A DNA stretch of 42,379 nucleotides from Planctomycetaceae bacterium (GTDB lineage: Bacteria > Planctomycetota > Planctomycetia > Pirellulales > Thermoguttaceae): assembly GCA_021372555.1 (NCBI GenBank), contig JAJFUI010000157.1, positions 1-42,379 on the forward strand, written 5' to 3'. Positions 8,536-17,974 of this stretch are shown in pieces (position 1 is the first letter of the stretch; every line of letters begins with the position of its first letter). The notes under the pieces are model-generated. The model was not told where the DNA came from, did no database searches, and saw only the letters and a program-made list of their open reading frames with translations. The translations under genes and the position numbers were made by a program.

Positions 8536-9720
8536 ATGGAACGTCGCGTTGCCCACTTGCCGCTGCACACCGGAAAGGCCCCGCCCTGGCTCTTCAAGCG
8601 AATGACGAAGCTCGCCGGGGCGATCACCCTGGCGATCGTCGAGGAGTTTGGGGCGGCCGAAATGCTTCGGCGACTGTCCGATCCGTGGTGGTTTCAGGCG
8701 TTCGGGTGCGTGCTCGGATTCGATTGGCACAGCAGCGGCGTAACCACCGTCACTTGTGGGGCATTGAAGGAAGCGGCCCGAGTGTGTGGCCCCGATCTTG
8801 GAATCCTTGTCGCTGGAGGCAAGGGAGGTACGAGCCGGAAGACGCCCCAGGAAATCGCGACGGCCGCCGACCGCCACGCCATCACTTCCGGCGACCGGCT
8901 CGTGTACGCTTCCCGCATGAGCGCCAAGGTCGATTCCGCCGCGGTGCAGGATGGGTTCGCGATCTACCATCACTCTTTCTTCTTTACGCCCGACGGGCAG
9001 TGGTGCGTCGTTCAGCAAGGGATGGACGACCAGAGCCGTTGGGCTCGCCGTTACCATTGGCTCGGCCAAAGCGTTGACGACTTTGTCTGCGAACCACATG
9101 CCGCGGTCCAAGACCTTGCCGACCGTCCGTCGGAGAAGTCGTCCCGGCAATTGACACTGCTGAACATGGTTGCCAAGGAAGCGGACGAGAGCCGGAAGTC
9201 GAGCGCCGCGCTCGTGCGAGAGCCGACCGAGTGGCTGATGGGCGAGGTCGAACGACTGACCGAAGGCCCGACGCTTTTCGCGCCAGCGCGGCATCCGGTG
9301 CTCGAGCTGGACGTCAACCGCGACCGGCTCAAACGCATTCTGACGAACGCCCATGAGCGTAGCCCAGAGGACTTTGAAACCCTGCTTGGCTTCGAAGGCG
9401 TGGGGCCGGCGACGATCCGCAGCTTGGCGCTGTTGGCGGAGATAATTTTCCAGGCGCCGCCGGCTCGACGCGATCCAACCGGAAGCACGCGTGTCCCCAT
9501 AAAGCGGGCGGAAGAAGTTGTTGAGCCGGCCGCCCTAGCACGCCACTGGGCCGACTATTCGCACGCCCATGGCGGCAAGGATGGCACGCCGTTTCCCGTC
9601 GATCGCGAGACCTACGACCGGAACATCGTTGTGCTGTCGGATGCCGTGCGGAGAGCTCGCCTTGGCGAGAACGACAAGCTCGCTGCACTGCGGCGTCTCT
9701 CCAAGCTAGGCATCGCGTGA
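8536..9720 (+). CDS. DUF763 protein with helix-hairpin-helix segment
   Basis: The 394-residue protein matches DUF763, whose members begin with a conserved block like VAHLPLHTGKAPPWLFKRM. I therefore chose the ATG at 8536 over the in-frame GTG at 8509. Other conserved blocks are the GGKGGTSRKTP motif at about residue 95, the DGFAIYHHSFFF block and the QWCVVQQGM block at about residues 140-165. A helix-hairpin-helix-like segment (LLGFEGVGPATIRSLALLA) at about residues 290-308 resembles the DNA-binding element of HhH-GPD glycosylases. DUF763 has no established function; the HhH suggests nucleic-acid binding. It is 40 bases before the DUF2461 gene. Confidence 0.85.
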   Translation: MERRVAHLPLHTGKAPPWLFKRMTKLAGAITLAIVEEFGAAEMLRRLSDPWWFQAFGCVLGFDWHSSGVTTVTCGALKEAARVCGPDLGILVAGGKGGTSRKTPQEIATAADRHAITSGDRLVYASRMSAKVDSAAVQDGFAIYHHSFFFTPDGQWCVVQQGMDDQSRWARRYHWLGQSVDDFVCEPHAAVQDLADRPSEKSSRQLTLLNMVAKEADESRKSSAALVREPTEWLMGEVERLTEGPTLFAPARHPVLELDVNRDRLKRILTNAHERSPEDFETLLGFEGVGPATIRSLALLAEIIFQAPPARRDPTGSTRVPIKRAEEVVEPAALARHWADYSHAHGGKDGTPFPVDRETYDRNIVVLSDAVRRARLGENDKLAALRRLSKLGIA

Positions 9721-9760
9721 TACTATTGATGCCGGCAGGACCCAATCACAAGCGGAATTC

Positions 9761-10450
9761 ATGGCAACGTTTGAGAAGTTCGAGCCGTCGCTTTTCGATT
9801 TTCTGGACCAGTTGGCCGACAACAACAACCGGCCCTGGTTTCTGGCGAACAAGCACCGATACGAGCAGGACGTGTTGCAGCCGGCGATGGCCTTTATTCG
9901 GGCGTTTCGGCCCCGGTTGGAACGGATTTCGCCTTACTTCGTCGCCAGCGACCGTCGCGTGGGCGGGTCGCTGATGCGGGTGTACCGCGACACGCGATTC
10001 CTCAGAAATGGCGAACCGTATAAGACGAACGTCGGCATCCAGTTCCGCCACGAGCAAGGCCGCGACATTCATGCGCCGGGATTCTATGTCCACATCGCTT
10101 CGGGCGAGTGCTTTCTTGCCGTGGGGCTTTGGCGTCCCGACGCCGAGCCACTTGCCCTGGTCAGGCAGGCGATTGTCGACGCGCCGGACCGCTGGCGGCG
10201 AGCACGGGACAGCCGCGGCTTTCGCGATCGCTTCTATCTGGACGGCCGCGTTCTTATCCGCCCGCCGCGAGGGTTTCCTCCTGAAGCCCCTCATCTCAAC
10301 GACGTGAAGCGGAAGGACTTCATCGCCGTGGAGGAACTCGACGAGCGCGACGTTATGAGCCGGGGCTTCATCGACAGGGTGGCCGCTTCTTTTTCCGCCA
10401 GCCGGCCCTTCATGCGGTTCCTTTGCGATGCCCTGAAAGCGCCCTTCTAA
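9761..10450 (+). CDS. DUF2461 (TIGR02453) family protein
   Basis: The 229-residue protein matches the DUF2461 family, with the typical opening FDFLDQLADNNNRPWFLANKHRYEQDV, the block GGSLMRVYRDTRFLRNGEPYKTN near residues 67-90, and a late block RKDFIAVEELDERDVMS. The family is widespread, soluble and uncharacterised. The start is the ATG at 9761, 40 bases after the DUF763 stop, so the two are probably cotranscribed. It converges on the response-regulator gene, with a 76-base gap that has no clear terminator. Confidence 0.86.
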   Translation: MATFEKFEPSLFDFLDQLADNNNRPWFLANKHRYEQDVLQPAMAFIRAFRPRLERISPYFVASDRRVGGSLMRVYRDTRFLRNGEPYKTNVGIQFRHEQGRDIHAPGFYVHIASGECFLAVGLWRPDAEPLALVRQAIVDAPDRWRRARDSRGFRDRFYLDGRVLIRPPRGFPPEAPHLNDVKRKDFIAVEELDERDVMSRGFIDRVAASFSASRPFMRFLCDALKAPF

Positions 10451-10526
10451 CGCGCTAGCGTAGGCACAGGCCCGACGCACGGCGCGCATTCGCGGAGTAC
10501 CGGAACCGACGCCTGTTGCCGGCGGA

Positions 10527-11939
10527 TCAGCCCAGCCCGTGCTTGGCCAGCTTGTCGCGGAAGGTGGAGGGCTTCATGCCAAGCGCGGCGGCGGCGGCCG
10601 TCTTGTTGCCGCCGGAATTGCGGAGGGCGTCCTGAAGAAGCTGCTTTTCGGCGTGGTCGATGGCCGCTTGAAAGCCACCGACAGGGAAACGCTGATTGGG
10701 ATCGAGGCCGCCGATCTCCGCCGCAAGGGTCTCCGGCGTGATCGCGCCGCCGCCAATCAAGTACGCCCTTTCTAGGGTGTGGTAGAGTTCGCGAACATTG
10801 CCAGGCCAGTCGTGACGCATGAGGATGTCGATGGCGGTGGTTGGCAGGGCGGGCGTGTCCGGCGGCGGCTGATTGACGGCGATCCTAGCCGGGGCGGCAG
10901 TGGCGCCAGGCTCACGCATCGACGACGCAAGACTCCCGCCCCCTTTGCCGCCGGCGATGCGACGCAGGAGGTGGTCGGCCAACAGCGGAATGTCATCCCT
11001 TCGGTCACGGAGCGGCGGGATGTTGATCCGCAGTACATCGAGGCGGTAATAGAGGTCTTCGCGAAAACCGCCTTTACCGATCAGTTCCAGCAAATTGCGC
11101 TTCGTCGAGGCGATGATTCGCACGTCGGCGCTAATGAGCGTGGAGCCGCCGACCCGCTCGAAGACCTTCTCCTCGATCGCGCGGAGGAGTTTGGGTTGCT
11201 GTTCGAGCGGGATGTCGTCGACGTCGTCGAGGTACAGGGTGCCGCCTTCGGCGAGATCGAAGCGGCCTTTGCGCTGCTGCTCGGCGCCTGTGAAGGAGCC
11301 TCGCTCGTGGCCGTAGAGTTCGCTTTCGATCAGTTGCGGTGGAAAGAGCGTGCAACCGACTTTGACGTAGGGAAAACCGTGGCGGTGGGAGTTGCGGTGG
11401 ATCGTGGTGGCCAGCAGGTCCTTGCCGACGCCGGTCTCACCGCAGAGGAGCACGTTGGCATCGCTCTTGGCCGCAATCTCGACCATCCGTTTGACGCGCT
11501 CGATGGCCACCGACTGCCCGACGATGGCCGCGGCGATGCCTTCGCTCGGAGCCGACAGCGGCGCCGTCTGGGCTGATTGTCGCTGCCGCTCGACGCGCGC
11601 CAGCAGTGGGAAAATGTCTTCGTTGCGAAAGGGCTTGGTGAGGAAGTCGAAGGCGCCGAGTTTTACCGCCTCGACGGCTACGGGAATCGTGCCGTAGGCG
11701 GTCATCATGATGACTTCGACGCCGGCCTGCGGCCCCTGCTTGATCCGCTTCAAGAGTTCGATGCCGTCGAGCTTCGGCATCTTCATGTCGGTCACGACGA
11801 CATCGAAGGGGGCGGCAGCGAGCCGTTCGAGGGCTTCCTCACCATCGGCGGCCGTGACGACCTCGTGCCCCTGCGTGGCTAGGTCGTCGGCCAGCGTAAC
11901 GCGTTTGATCTTTTCATCGTCGACGATGAGAATGCGCAT
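10527..11939 (-). CDS. Sigma-54-dependent response regulator, NtrC type (orphan)
   Basis: This 470-residue cytoplasmic regulator has three domains. The receiver (1-120) carries Asp51 as phosphoacceptor and Lys102. The AAA+ domain (135-400) has Walker A GETGVGKD (167-174), GSFTGA (214-219) as the sigma-54 contact loop, the Walker B block TLYLDDVDD and the arginine-finger block FREDLYYRL. The C-terminal Fis-type helix-turn-helix (about 430-470) contains NKTAAAAALGMKPSTFRDKL. The loop GSFTGA replaces the standard GAFTGA. About 35 residues rich in Gly, Ala and Pro (330-366) are inserted in the AAA+ domain, which is unusual. No histidine kinase is adjacent, so it is an orphan here. The target promoters are unknown. 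The gene starts at the ATG at 11939 and lies downstream of clpC on the same strand. Confidence 0.93.
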   Translation of the reverse strand: MRILIVDDEKIKRVTLADDLATQGHEVVTAADGEEALERLAAAPFDVVVTDMKMPKLDGIELLKRIKQGPQAGVEVIMMTAYGTIPVAVEAVKLGAFDFLTKPFRNEDIFPLLARVERQRQSAQTAPLSAPSEGIAAAIVGQSVAIERVKRMVEIAAKSDANVLLCGETGVGKDLLATTIHRNSHRHGFPYVKVGCTLFPPQLIESELYGHERGSFTGAEQQRKGRFDLAEGGTLYLDDVDDIPLEQQPKLLRAIEEKVFERVGGSTLISADVRIIASTKRNLLELIGKGGFREDLYYRLDVLRINIPPLRDRRDDIPLLADHLLRRIAGGKGGGSLASSMREPGATAAPARIAVNQPPPDTPALPTTAIDILMRHDWPGNVRELYHTLERAYLIGGGAITPETLAAEIGGLDPNQRFPVGGFQAAIDHAEKQLLQDALRNSGGNKTAAAAALGMKPSTFRDKLAKHGLG

Positions 11940-12109
11940 GCTGCTTTGCCCGCCGAGGCGTCAAAGGAAAAGATCACACGGCAGACGCTGGACGGGCAGC
12001 CGCCGAAGTTTTCCAAAGCGCGAGCCACTCGCTTCGGGTCGAAGCGAACCGCACGCCCTTCCTATCGCGATCTATCCAATGTCAACTAGCGCCAGCGACC
12101 CGCCGCCTG

Positions 12110-12128
12110 AGCCGCCGGACCGGCGGCT
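12110..12128. repeat. Perfect inverted repeat downstream of clpC
   Basis: AGCCGCCGG and CCGGCGGCT flank a single A, about 30 bases beyond the clpC stop. It could form a GC hairpin of seven pairs with a five-base loop in the clpC transcript. No T-run follows on the minus strand. Confidence 0.5.
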
Positions 12129-12157
12129 GCGAAGCGGCAATCGAATCTGCGGAACGA

Positions 12158-14728
12158 TTACGTTGCCGCAGGCTGGCTCTCGTCGGAACCGCCGGCGGCG
12201 GCGCCGACCACTTCGGCGTGCTCTGCCGGGGTTTCTCCCGTCGAGCCGTGGAAGTAGAGTTGCTTCTTGTCGCCGACCTCGCGGACCTCGATGGTGATCG
12301 TGTCCATGCCTTTGAACTCGCCCTTGAGCAGCTCCTCGCTCAGCGGGTCCTCGACGAAGCTCTCGATCGCTCTACGGAGCGGCCGGGCGCCGAAGTCGAG
12401 GTTGCTTCCCTTCTTGATGAGGAACTTCTTGGCCTCAAGCGTGAGCACGAGCTTCAAGCCGCGCTCTTCCAGGCGGCCACGGACCTTCTTCAATTCCATC
12501 TCGATCACCTCGCCCAGATCGTCCTGGGTCAGATGGCGGAAGATGATGACGTCGTCGACACGGTTGAGGAACTCGGGGCGGAAGACCTTCTCGATCTGCT
12601 CCTGAACGCGGGATTTCATGCTTTCGTACGAGGCATCGCCGTCCGGCTTCTGGAAGCCGAAGGCCGCTTCGTTCTTGATTGCATCGGCGCCCGCGTTGGT
12701 GGTCATGATGAGGATGGTGTTGCGGAAGTCGACATTGCGGCCGAAGCTGTCCGTCAACCGGCCTTCTTCCATGACCTGCAGCAGCATGTTGAAAACGTCC
12801 GGGTGAGCCTTCTCGATTTCGTCGAGCAGGACCACGGAGTAGGGCCGGCGGCGAATCTTCTCGGTCAACTGGCCGCCTTCCTCGTATCCGACGTAGCCCG
12901 GGGGAGCCCCGACGAGCCGGCTGACGTTGTGCTTCTCCATGTACTCGCTCATGTCGATCTGGATGAGCGCGTCTTCGTCGCCAAACATGAATTCGGCGAG
13001 GGCCTTGGCGAGCAAGGTTTTTCCGACGCCCGTGGGGCCGGCGAAGATGAAGCAACCGGTTGGCCGCTTCGGATCCTTTAGCCCGCTGCGGCTGCGGCGG
13101 ACGGCCTTGCTGATCGACTTGATGGCCTCCTCCTGGCTGACGACGCGTTTGTGCAGCTCGTCCTCCATCTTCATCAGGCGCATCGTGTCCTCGACCGTCA
13201 TGCGTGTCAGAGGCACGCCGGTGATCTTGGAGACCACCTCGGCGATGACCTCCTCGTCCACGACGCCGTCGGTTTCGCGAGATTTCTCACGCCACTGATG
13301 GGTGATGGTCTGCTTCTTTTTCTTCAGCTTGTCGGCCTGATCGCGCAGGGCGGCCGCCTTTTCGAAGTCCTGATTGGCGACGGCCTCTTCCTTTTCCTTG
13401 TTAAGCTTCTCGACGGCCTCGTCGATTTCCTTCAAATCTGGCGGCCTGGTCATCGACTTCAGGTGGACGCGGGCGCCCGCCTCGTCGATGACGTCAATCG
13501 CCTTGTCCGGCAGACAGCGGCCGGTGATGTAGCGGCTTGAGAGTTCGACGGCCGATTCAACCGCGTCGTCGGTGATCCGCACGTGGTGATGCTGCTCGTA
13601 GCGGTCGCGGAGCCCCTTGAGGATCAGGACGGTCTCGGGCTTGCTCGACGGCTCGACCATGACCATCTGGAAACGGCGATCCAGGGCCGTATCCTTCTCG
13701 ATGTACTTGCGGTACTCGTCGAGCGTCGTGGCGCCGATGCACTGGATTTCGCCGCGCGAGAGGGCTGGCTTTAGCACGTTGCTGGCGTCGATGGCGCCTT
13801 CAGCGCCGCCGGCGCCGACCAGGGTGTGCAATTCGTCGATGAAGAGAATCGTGTTCTTCGCGCGGCGAACTTCGTTCATCACCGCCTTGATCCGCTCCTC
13901 GAATTGGCCACGGTACTTCGTGCCGGCGACCATCATCGCGAGGTCGAGCACGACAATACGGCGATCCAGGAGCAACTCCGGAACGTTGCCTTCGACGACG
14001 CGCTGGGCGAAGCCTTCGACGATGGCGGTCTTGCCAACGCCGGCCTCGCCGAGCAACACGGGGTTGTTCTTCGTGCGGCGGCCGAGGATTTGCATCGTCC
14101 GCTCGATTTCCTTCTCACGGCCGATAACCGGATCGAGCTTGCCCTGGCGAGCCAACTCGGTCAGGTCGCGGCCGAAGCTGTCGAGGGCGGGCGTCTTGGA
14201 CTTGCCGGTTCGAGGGGCAGCCTCGCCGGCAGCGGCGCCGCCACCGGCCGGCAACCCGCCGGCTCGCTCCGAGCCCTCGGGGCCTTCCATGCCGTGGCCG
14301 AGCAGGTTCAGCACTTCCTCGCGGACCTCTTCCAGCTTGAGGCCGAGGTTCATCAGCACCTGGGCCGCCACCCCCTCTTGCTCGCGGAGCAAGCCGAGGA
14401 GAATGTGCTCGGTGCCGACGTAGTTGTGATTCAGGTTTCGAGCCTCTTCCATGGAGTACTCGATCACCTTTTTGGCGCGCGGCGTCTGCGGGAGCTTGCC
14501 CATGGTGACCATGTCTGGTCCGCTCTGGACGAGCTTCTCGACCTCGAGGCGGATCTTTCGGAGATCCACGTCGAGGTTTTTCAAGACGTTCGCCGCCACC
14601 CCGCTTCCCTCTTTGATGAGGCCCAGCAGGATGTGCTCGGTGCCGATATACTCGTGGTTGAACCGCTGTGCCTCTTGGTTGGCCAGTTGCATGACCTTCC
14701 GGGCGCGGTCGGTGAATCGCTCGTACAT
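12158..14728 (-). CDS. clpC: ClpC-type AAA+ chaperone, ATPase subunit of a Clp protease
   Basis: The 856-residue protein unfolds substrates and feeds them to ClpP. Two Clp-N repeats occupy residues 1-145, with [12 protein letters not shown] and [12 protein letters not shown]. The first AAA+ domain has Walker A GEAGVGKT (227-234) and Walker [10 protein letters not shown] (293-301). A UVR coiled-coil motif, which marks ClpC rather than ClpA or ClpB, covers about 442-475. The second AAA+ domain has GPTGVGKT (564-571). The ATG at 14728 follows GGAGGATTTC, a strong ribosome binding site. The C-terminal tail contains Gly and Ser and ends DESQPAAT. It lies 86 bases downstream of a TPR membrane protein on the same strand, and close to the Clp-N/ThiE fusion, which also has Clp-N repeats. 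No clpP is in the window. Confidence 0.97.
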   Translation of the reverse strand: MYERFTDRARKVMQLANQEAQRFNHEYIGTEHILLGLIKEGSGVAANVLKNLDVDLRKIRLEVEKLVQSGPDMVTMGKLPQTPRAKKVIEYSMEEARNLNHNYVGTEHILLGLLREQEGVAAQVLMNLGLKLEEVREEVLNLLGHGMEGPEGSERAGGLPAGGGAAAGEAAPRTGKSKTPALDSFGRDLTELARQGKLDPVIGREKEIERTMQILGRRTKNNPVLLGEAGVGKTAIVEGFAQRVVEGNVPELLLDRRIVVLDLAMMVAGTKYRGQFEERIKAVMNEVRRAKNTILFIDELHTLVGAGGAEGAIDASNVLKPALSRGEIQCIGATTLDEYRKYIEKDTALDRRFQMVMVEPSSKPETVLILKGLRDRYEQHHHVRITDDAVESAVELSSRYITGRCLPDKAIDVIDEAGARVHLKSMTRPPDLKEIDEAVEKLNKEKEEAVANQDFEKAAALRDQADKLKKKKQTITHQWREKSRETDGVVDEEVIAEVVSKITGVPLTRMTVEDTMRLMKMEDELHKRVVSQEEAIKSISKAVRRSRSGLKDPKRPTGCFIFAGPTGVGKTLLAKALAEFMFGDEDALIQIDMSEYMEKHNVSRLVGAPPGYVGYEEGGQLTEKIRRRPYSVVLLDEIEKAHPDVFNMLLQVMEEGRLTDSFGRNVDFRNTILIMTTNAGADAIKNEAAFGFQKPDGDASYESMKSRVQEQIEKVFRPEFLNRVDDVIIFRHLTQDDLGEVIEMELKKVRGRLEERGLKLVLTLEAKKFLIKKGSNLDFGARPLRRAIESFVEDPLSEELLKGEFKGMDTITIEVREVGDKKQLYFHGSTGETPAEHAEVVGAAAGGSDESQPAAT

Positions 14729-14814
14729 GAAATCCTCCGGATATGTTCCGTTTGGCGGCTGGGCCGCCTCTGTTCGCTCGTTGCGACCGACGCACGGTCG
14801 GCCCCAGGAAAATC

Positions 14815-15357
14815 TTACGCGGCGTTTGCGGACGGGGCTTCGGCCTCGGCCAGCAACCGCCGCTCCTCCTCAATTTCAAAGTTCCACTTGTCGGCGCCGT
14901 CAAATCGCGCCATTGTGTCCAATTGCTCGCTCGCTTCCGTGGGCCTCCCGGTGTGCCGCAGCAGGGTTGCCAGCATTAGCCGGGCGTCCACGTCTCGCGT
15001 GTTTCGGGCAATAATCCGCCGTAGGAACTGTTCGGCTTGGTAATAATCACCTTTCAGGTAATGCTGCATCGCTTCGGTGAATGCGTCCCCTTGCGGGTTG
15101 GCGGCCAAGAGCGAGTTCTCACGGCAACATTGCCGGGCCGACCAGCACGCCGCAGCGAGCCACGCCACGGCGAAAACTGCCCACGCTATATTACGCGTAG
15201 TCTGCCCGGTCAGTTCGCTCCAACCGAAGGTGGCCAACAATAATACGTCAAGGACGGTCGCTGCGCCGACGGCCAGCGCAAGTCCCCACCAACTCCCGTG
15301 AGACCAGAGCTGCGCAAGCCCGGGCCAGAAGCACGCGGTCCACGGCGTCCTGCGCAT
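14815..15357 (-). CDS. Small membrane protein with C-terminal TPR-like region
   Basis: The start is set at the ATG at 15357 because GAGGAG (15366-15371 on the minus strand) precedes it by eight bases; an earlier in-frame TTG/ATG-type start at 15384 would place that site inside the gene. The 180-residue product has two hydrophobic segments at about residues 15-35 and 48-68, then a soluble helical part from about 85 with the TPR-like pattern AMQHYLKGDYYQAEQFLRRII and DARLMLATLLRHTGRPTEA. It may be a scaffold for protein interactions at the membrane. The ORF ends 86 bases before clpC. Function is unknown, and membrane topology is predicted by eye only. Confidence 0.72.
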   Translation of the reverse strand: MRRTPWTACFWPGLAQLWSHGSWWGLALAVGAATVLDVLLLATFGWSELTGQTTRNIAWAVFAVAWLAAACWSARQCCRENSLLAANPQGDAFTEAMQHYLKGDYYQAEQFLRRIIARNTRDVDARLMLATLLRHTGRPTEASEQLDTMARFDGADKWNFEIEEERRLLAEAEAPSANAA

Positions 15358-15492
15358 ATTACTCGCTCCTCGGGAATTGCCCAAGGGATTGTAACTCTCA
15401 AAACAAGGTGAATCAAGGTAAGGGGCAACGGCGCGGCGATGGTCGTGCTAGGCTTGCCCAGACGTTGACGATTTGCGACACTGTAGAATCGT

Positions 15493-17118
15493 ATGCAGTT
15501 CTGCTTCACCGCTGCCGCCGAACGCGCCTTGGCGTACGGATCCGATTGGTCCAGTCGCGCCGGTGGTGACGAATTGGAGGCCCCACCGCTGCTGCTGGGA
15601 CTGCTCTGCGAGCCTGAATGTCGAGCGGCGGTCATGCTGGCACAGGTCGCGGTTGACCGCGCCGCGGTACTGCAACGATGGCCCGGCCTGACACAGAATC
15701 TGCCGCGGACAGCCGTCTCGCGCGGGAAGCCGCTGGCACCGGATGTCGAGCTATCTTTGCGGCTGGCCGAAGACCGACTGGCGGGTTTGCCGAGGCCGCT
15801 GGAACTGGCAACGGAGCACATTCTTCTCGGGCTGGCAGTGGCGGACCACGAGATGGGACGCTGGCTTCGCGAGCGGGGACTCGATCCAGATCGGGTCGAA
15901 TCCGAAATTCGCAAGCTTTATGGTTGCGAAACTAGAGGAGAGGGGAGGGTCGAGAAGGGAGGGAAGTTGGGGCTGCCCGAGGCCGTGGACAACAAAACAC
16001 GCGTCGTCGAGAGCTCCGCGCAAACATCGTCCACAGCCGTTCTGCGTGTTCTGGACGCCGCCGCCAATCGCGCCCGAGAAGGACTGCGGGTGATCGAGGA
16101 TTACGTCCGGTTCGTGCTGGACGACGGCTTTCTCACGGACTTGTGCAAGCAGTTGCGGCACGACCTGACAGGAGTTGTCTCGTGGATGCCGGCCGAGCAG
16201 CGATTGGCCGCGCGCGAGACTCAAGGCGACGTGGGCACGACACTCTCCGCCGAAGGCGAGCGACGCCGCGACGAGCCAGCGGACGTGCTGGCGGCTAATT
16301 TTGCGAGATTGCAGGAGTCGCTCCGCAGTCTGGAGGAGTTTGGAAAGATAGGCTGGCGGGTTGGCCTCGGGAGCGCGTCATCGCCGGGAGACGCGCAAGG
16401 GTTAAGCGAGTCATTCAAGCAGTTGCGATATCGGGCGTACACGCTTCACCGGGCGGTTGAGATCACGCGACAGAGCATTGACCGGCTGGGAGCCGCGCGG
16501 CTGTGTGTGTTGGTCGACGGCGGTCGGTCATCGGAGGACTTTGAACGGCTCGTGAAATCGCTGATCGCTGCCGGCGTCGGGATGATCCAGCTCCGCGACA
16601 AGCGACTAAGCGATCGCGAGTTGATCGCCCGCGCCAGGACATTGCGGGCGGTAACGCGCGGGACCGACGCCGTATGTATTGTCAACGATCGGCCGGATAT
16701 CGCGGCCCTCGCAGCGGCCGATGGCATTCACGTGGGACAGGATGACGCCACGGTGAAGGACGCTCGGCGACTCGTGGGACCGGCATCGCTGGTCGGCGTG
16801 TCGACGCACAGCATCCAGCAAGCGCGGCAGGCCGTCCTTGACGGAGCGAACTATATTGGCGTCGGCCCGACGTTTCCATCCGGCACGAAGACGTTTTCCC
16901 AATTTCCCGGGCTCGAACTGCTTCGGGCGGTGGCGACGGAGATTCGGCTGCCGGCGTTTGCGATCGGCGGAATCGGTCCGGAGAACTTGGCGAACGTGCT
17001 GGACGCCGGCGCGACGCGAATTGCCGTGAGCGGCGCTGTAACAAGGGCTGAGGATCCGGCCGCCGCCGCGCGGCACCTGGCGGAGGGACTGACGATTGCT
17101 GCGGGGCAGAGAGCGTAG
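15493..17118 (+). CDS. thiE: Clp-N / ThiD2 / ThiE fusion, thiamine-phosphate synthase
   Basis: A single 541-residue frame joins three regions. Residues 1-144 match the Clp-N repeat pair of ClpA/ClpC (EAPPLLLGLL, then [18 protein letters not shown]). Residues about 183-330 match the ThiD2-like domain that precedes ThiE in cyanobacteria and planctomycetes (LDAAANRAREGLRVIEDYVRF; QLRYRAYTLHR). Residues 335-541 are thiamine-phosphate synthase: MIQLRDK (364-370), VNDRPDI (397-403), GIHVGQDD (411-418), GPTFPSG (458-464) and IGGIGPEN (491-498). ThiE joins the thiazole and pyrimidine phosphates to make thiamine phosphate. The 39-base purine-rich linker at 15934-15972 could hold a second ribosome binding site before an in-frame TTG at 15967. 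It diverges from the TPR protein gene and lies close to clpC. The Clp-N domain lacks an AAA+ partner in this protein. Confidence 0.88.
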   Translation: MQFCFTAAAERALAYGSDWSSRAGGDELEAPPLLLGLLCEPECRAAVMLAQVAVDRAAVLQRWPGLTQNLPRTAVSRGKPLAPDVELSLRLAEDRLAGLPRPLELATEHILLGLAVADHEMGRWLRERGLDPDRVESEIRKLYGCETRGEGRVEKGGKLGLPEAVDNKTRVVESSAQTSSTAVLRVLDAAANRAREGLRVIEDYVRFVLDDGFLTDLCKQLRHDLTGVVSWMPAEQRLAARETQGDVGTTLSAEGERRRDEPADVLAANFARLQESLRSLEEFGKIGWRVGLGSASSPGDAQGLSESFKQLRYRAYTLHRAVEITRQSIDRLGAARLCVLVDGGRSSEDFERLVKSLIAAGVGMIQLRDKRLSDRELIARARTLRAVTRGTDAVCIVNDRPDIAALAAADGIHVGQDDATVKDARRLVGPASLVGVSTHSIQQARQAVLDGANYIGVGPTFPSGTKTFSQFPGLELLRAVATEIRLPAFAIGGIGPENLANVLDAGATRIAVSGAVTRAEDPAAAARHLAEGLTIAAGQRA

Positions 17119-17192
17119 GGGCGAGCGTAGAAACCAAGAGCAAACCACGACCCGGCGTTTACCCACAAGCTAAGACCACAAGGAGACTGGCG

Positions 17193-17813
17193 GTGTTCCA
17201 AGAAGAGATCGAACAGATACTGGTTGTGCCCACGGAGTTGTTCCGTCGCTTGGGCTACTTTCAAGGCTTTTGCGGCACCGTCGAGCCTTATTTGAACGAA
17301 CTGCTTCGGCCCGAGAATATGACGTATCGGCCGCGGGATCAGGTGGAAAAGGATCCGTCGTTCAAGCAGTTGATTCCGTATGTGATTTTCCGGCACGCCG
17401 AGAACGGGCGCGACACGGTGTTCCAGTACACCCGGGGCACGGGCCAGGGGGAGGGGCGGCTCCACCGCAAACGGAGCGTTGGCATCGGAGGACACATCTC
17501 GATTATCGACACCGGACAGCACGCCGCCGGCAACCCCTATCAGGAGGGAATGCGCCGGGAGCTTAAGGAAGAGGTTGCCATCGAGTCTCCTTACATTACC
17601 CGTTGCGTTGGGCTCATCAATGATGATGAGACCGAGGTTGGCACCGTCCACCTCGGAGTGGTGCATTTGTTTGAGATGCAGAAGCCGGCCGTTCGACCGC
17701 GTGAAAAGGACATCATCGAGGCGGGATTCAGGCCCGTCGATGAGATTCTTGCGGACATGGACGGCTTCGAGACATGGTCGCAAATCTGCATGAAGGCGTT
17801 GTTTGGAAAATGA
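17193..17813 (+). CDS. Nudix-family hydrolase-like protein
   Basis: The protein has 206 residues. It starts at a GTG at 17193, preceded by AAGGAGA with six bases between. A Nudix-type box is visible at about residues 97-125: GGHISI, then GMRRELKEEV, which fits the Gx5Ex7REUxEEx pattern with the usual EExGU slightly changed (KEEVAIES). Nudix enzymes hydrolyse nucleoside-diphosphate-linked compounds. The N-terminal 90 residues, with the segment LPTELFRRLGYFQGF, are not a standard Nudix start, and the substrate is not predictable. It lies 74 bases after the thiE fusion on the same strand. Confidence 0.75.
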   Translation: MFQEEIEQILVVPTELFRRLGYFQGFCGTVEPYLNELLRPENMTYRPRDQVEKDPSFKQLIPYVIFRHAENGRDTVFQYTRGTGQGEGRLHRKRSVGIGGHISIIDTGQHAAGNPYQEGMRRELKEEVAIESPYITRCVGLINDDETEVGTVHLGVVHLFEMQKPAVRPREKDIIEAGFRPVDEILADMDGFETWSQICMKALFGK

Positions 17814-17828
17814 CGGTCTTGCTCGGGT

Positions 17829-17929
17829 TAGGTCTTCGGGGGCTTGAGCTTGGGTCTGGGCCTGGGCTTAGTCTTTGGAACACCAAAACCCAAGACTCGA
17901 AGCCAAGCATTGCCAAACGCCAAGACCTA
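17829..17929. repeat. Imperfect long inverted repeat between Nudix and IscA-like genes
   Basis: The outer arms TAGGTCTT (17829-17836) and AAGACCTA (17922-17929) are exactly complementary. Between them, the left half is G/T-rich (repeated GGGTCTGGG or CTTGGG-like units) and the right half is A/C-rich, so about 100 bases could form an irregular hairpin with a TTTGG/CCAAA top. It may end the Nudix transcript or be a dispersed repeat. Confidence 0.45.
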
Positions 17930-17974
17930 TTCCAGCCGCTTGGCGGCCGGCCCCGTCCCGGTTACCATTAAGTC

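Noticed and set aside
15465..15489. Promoter TTGACG/TAGAAT upstream of the Clp-N/ThiE gene
   Set aside because: The boxes are 13 bases apart and the -10 lies four bases before the ATG, which would make the transcript start inside the gene.
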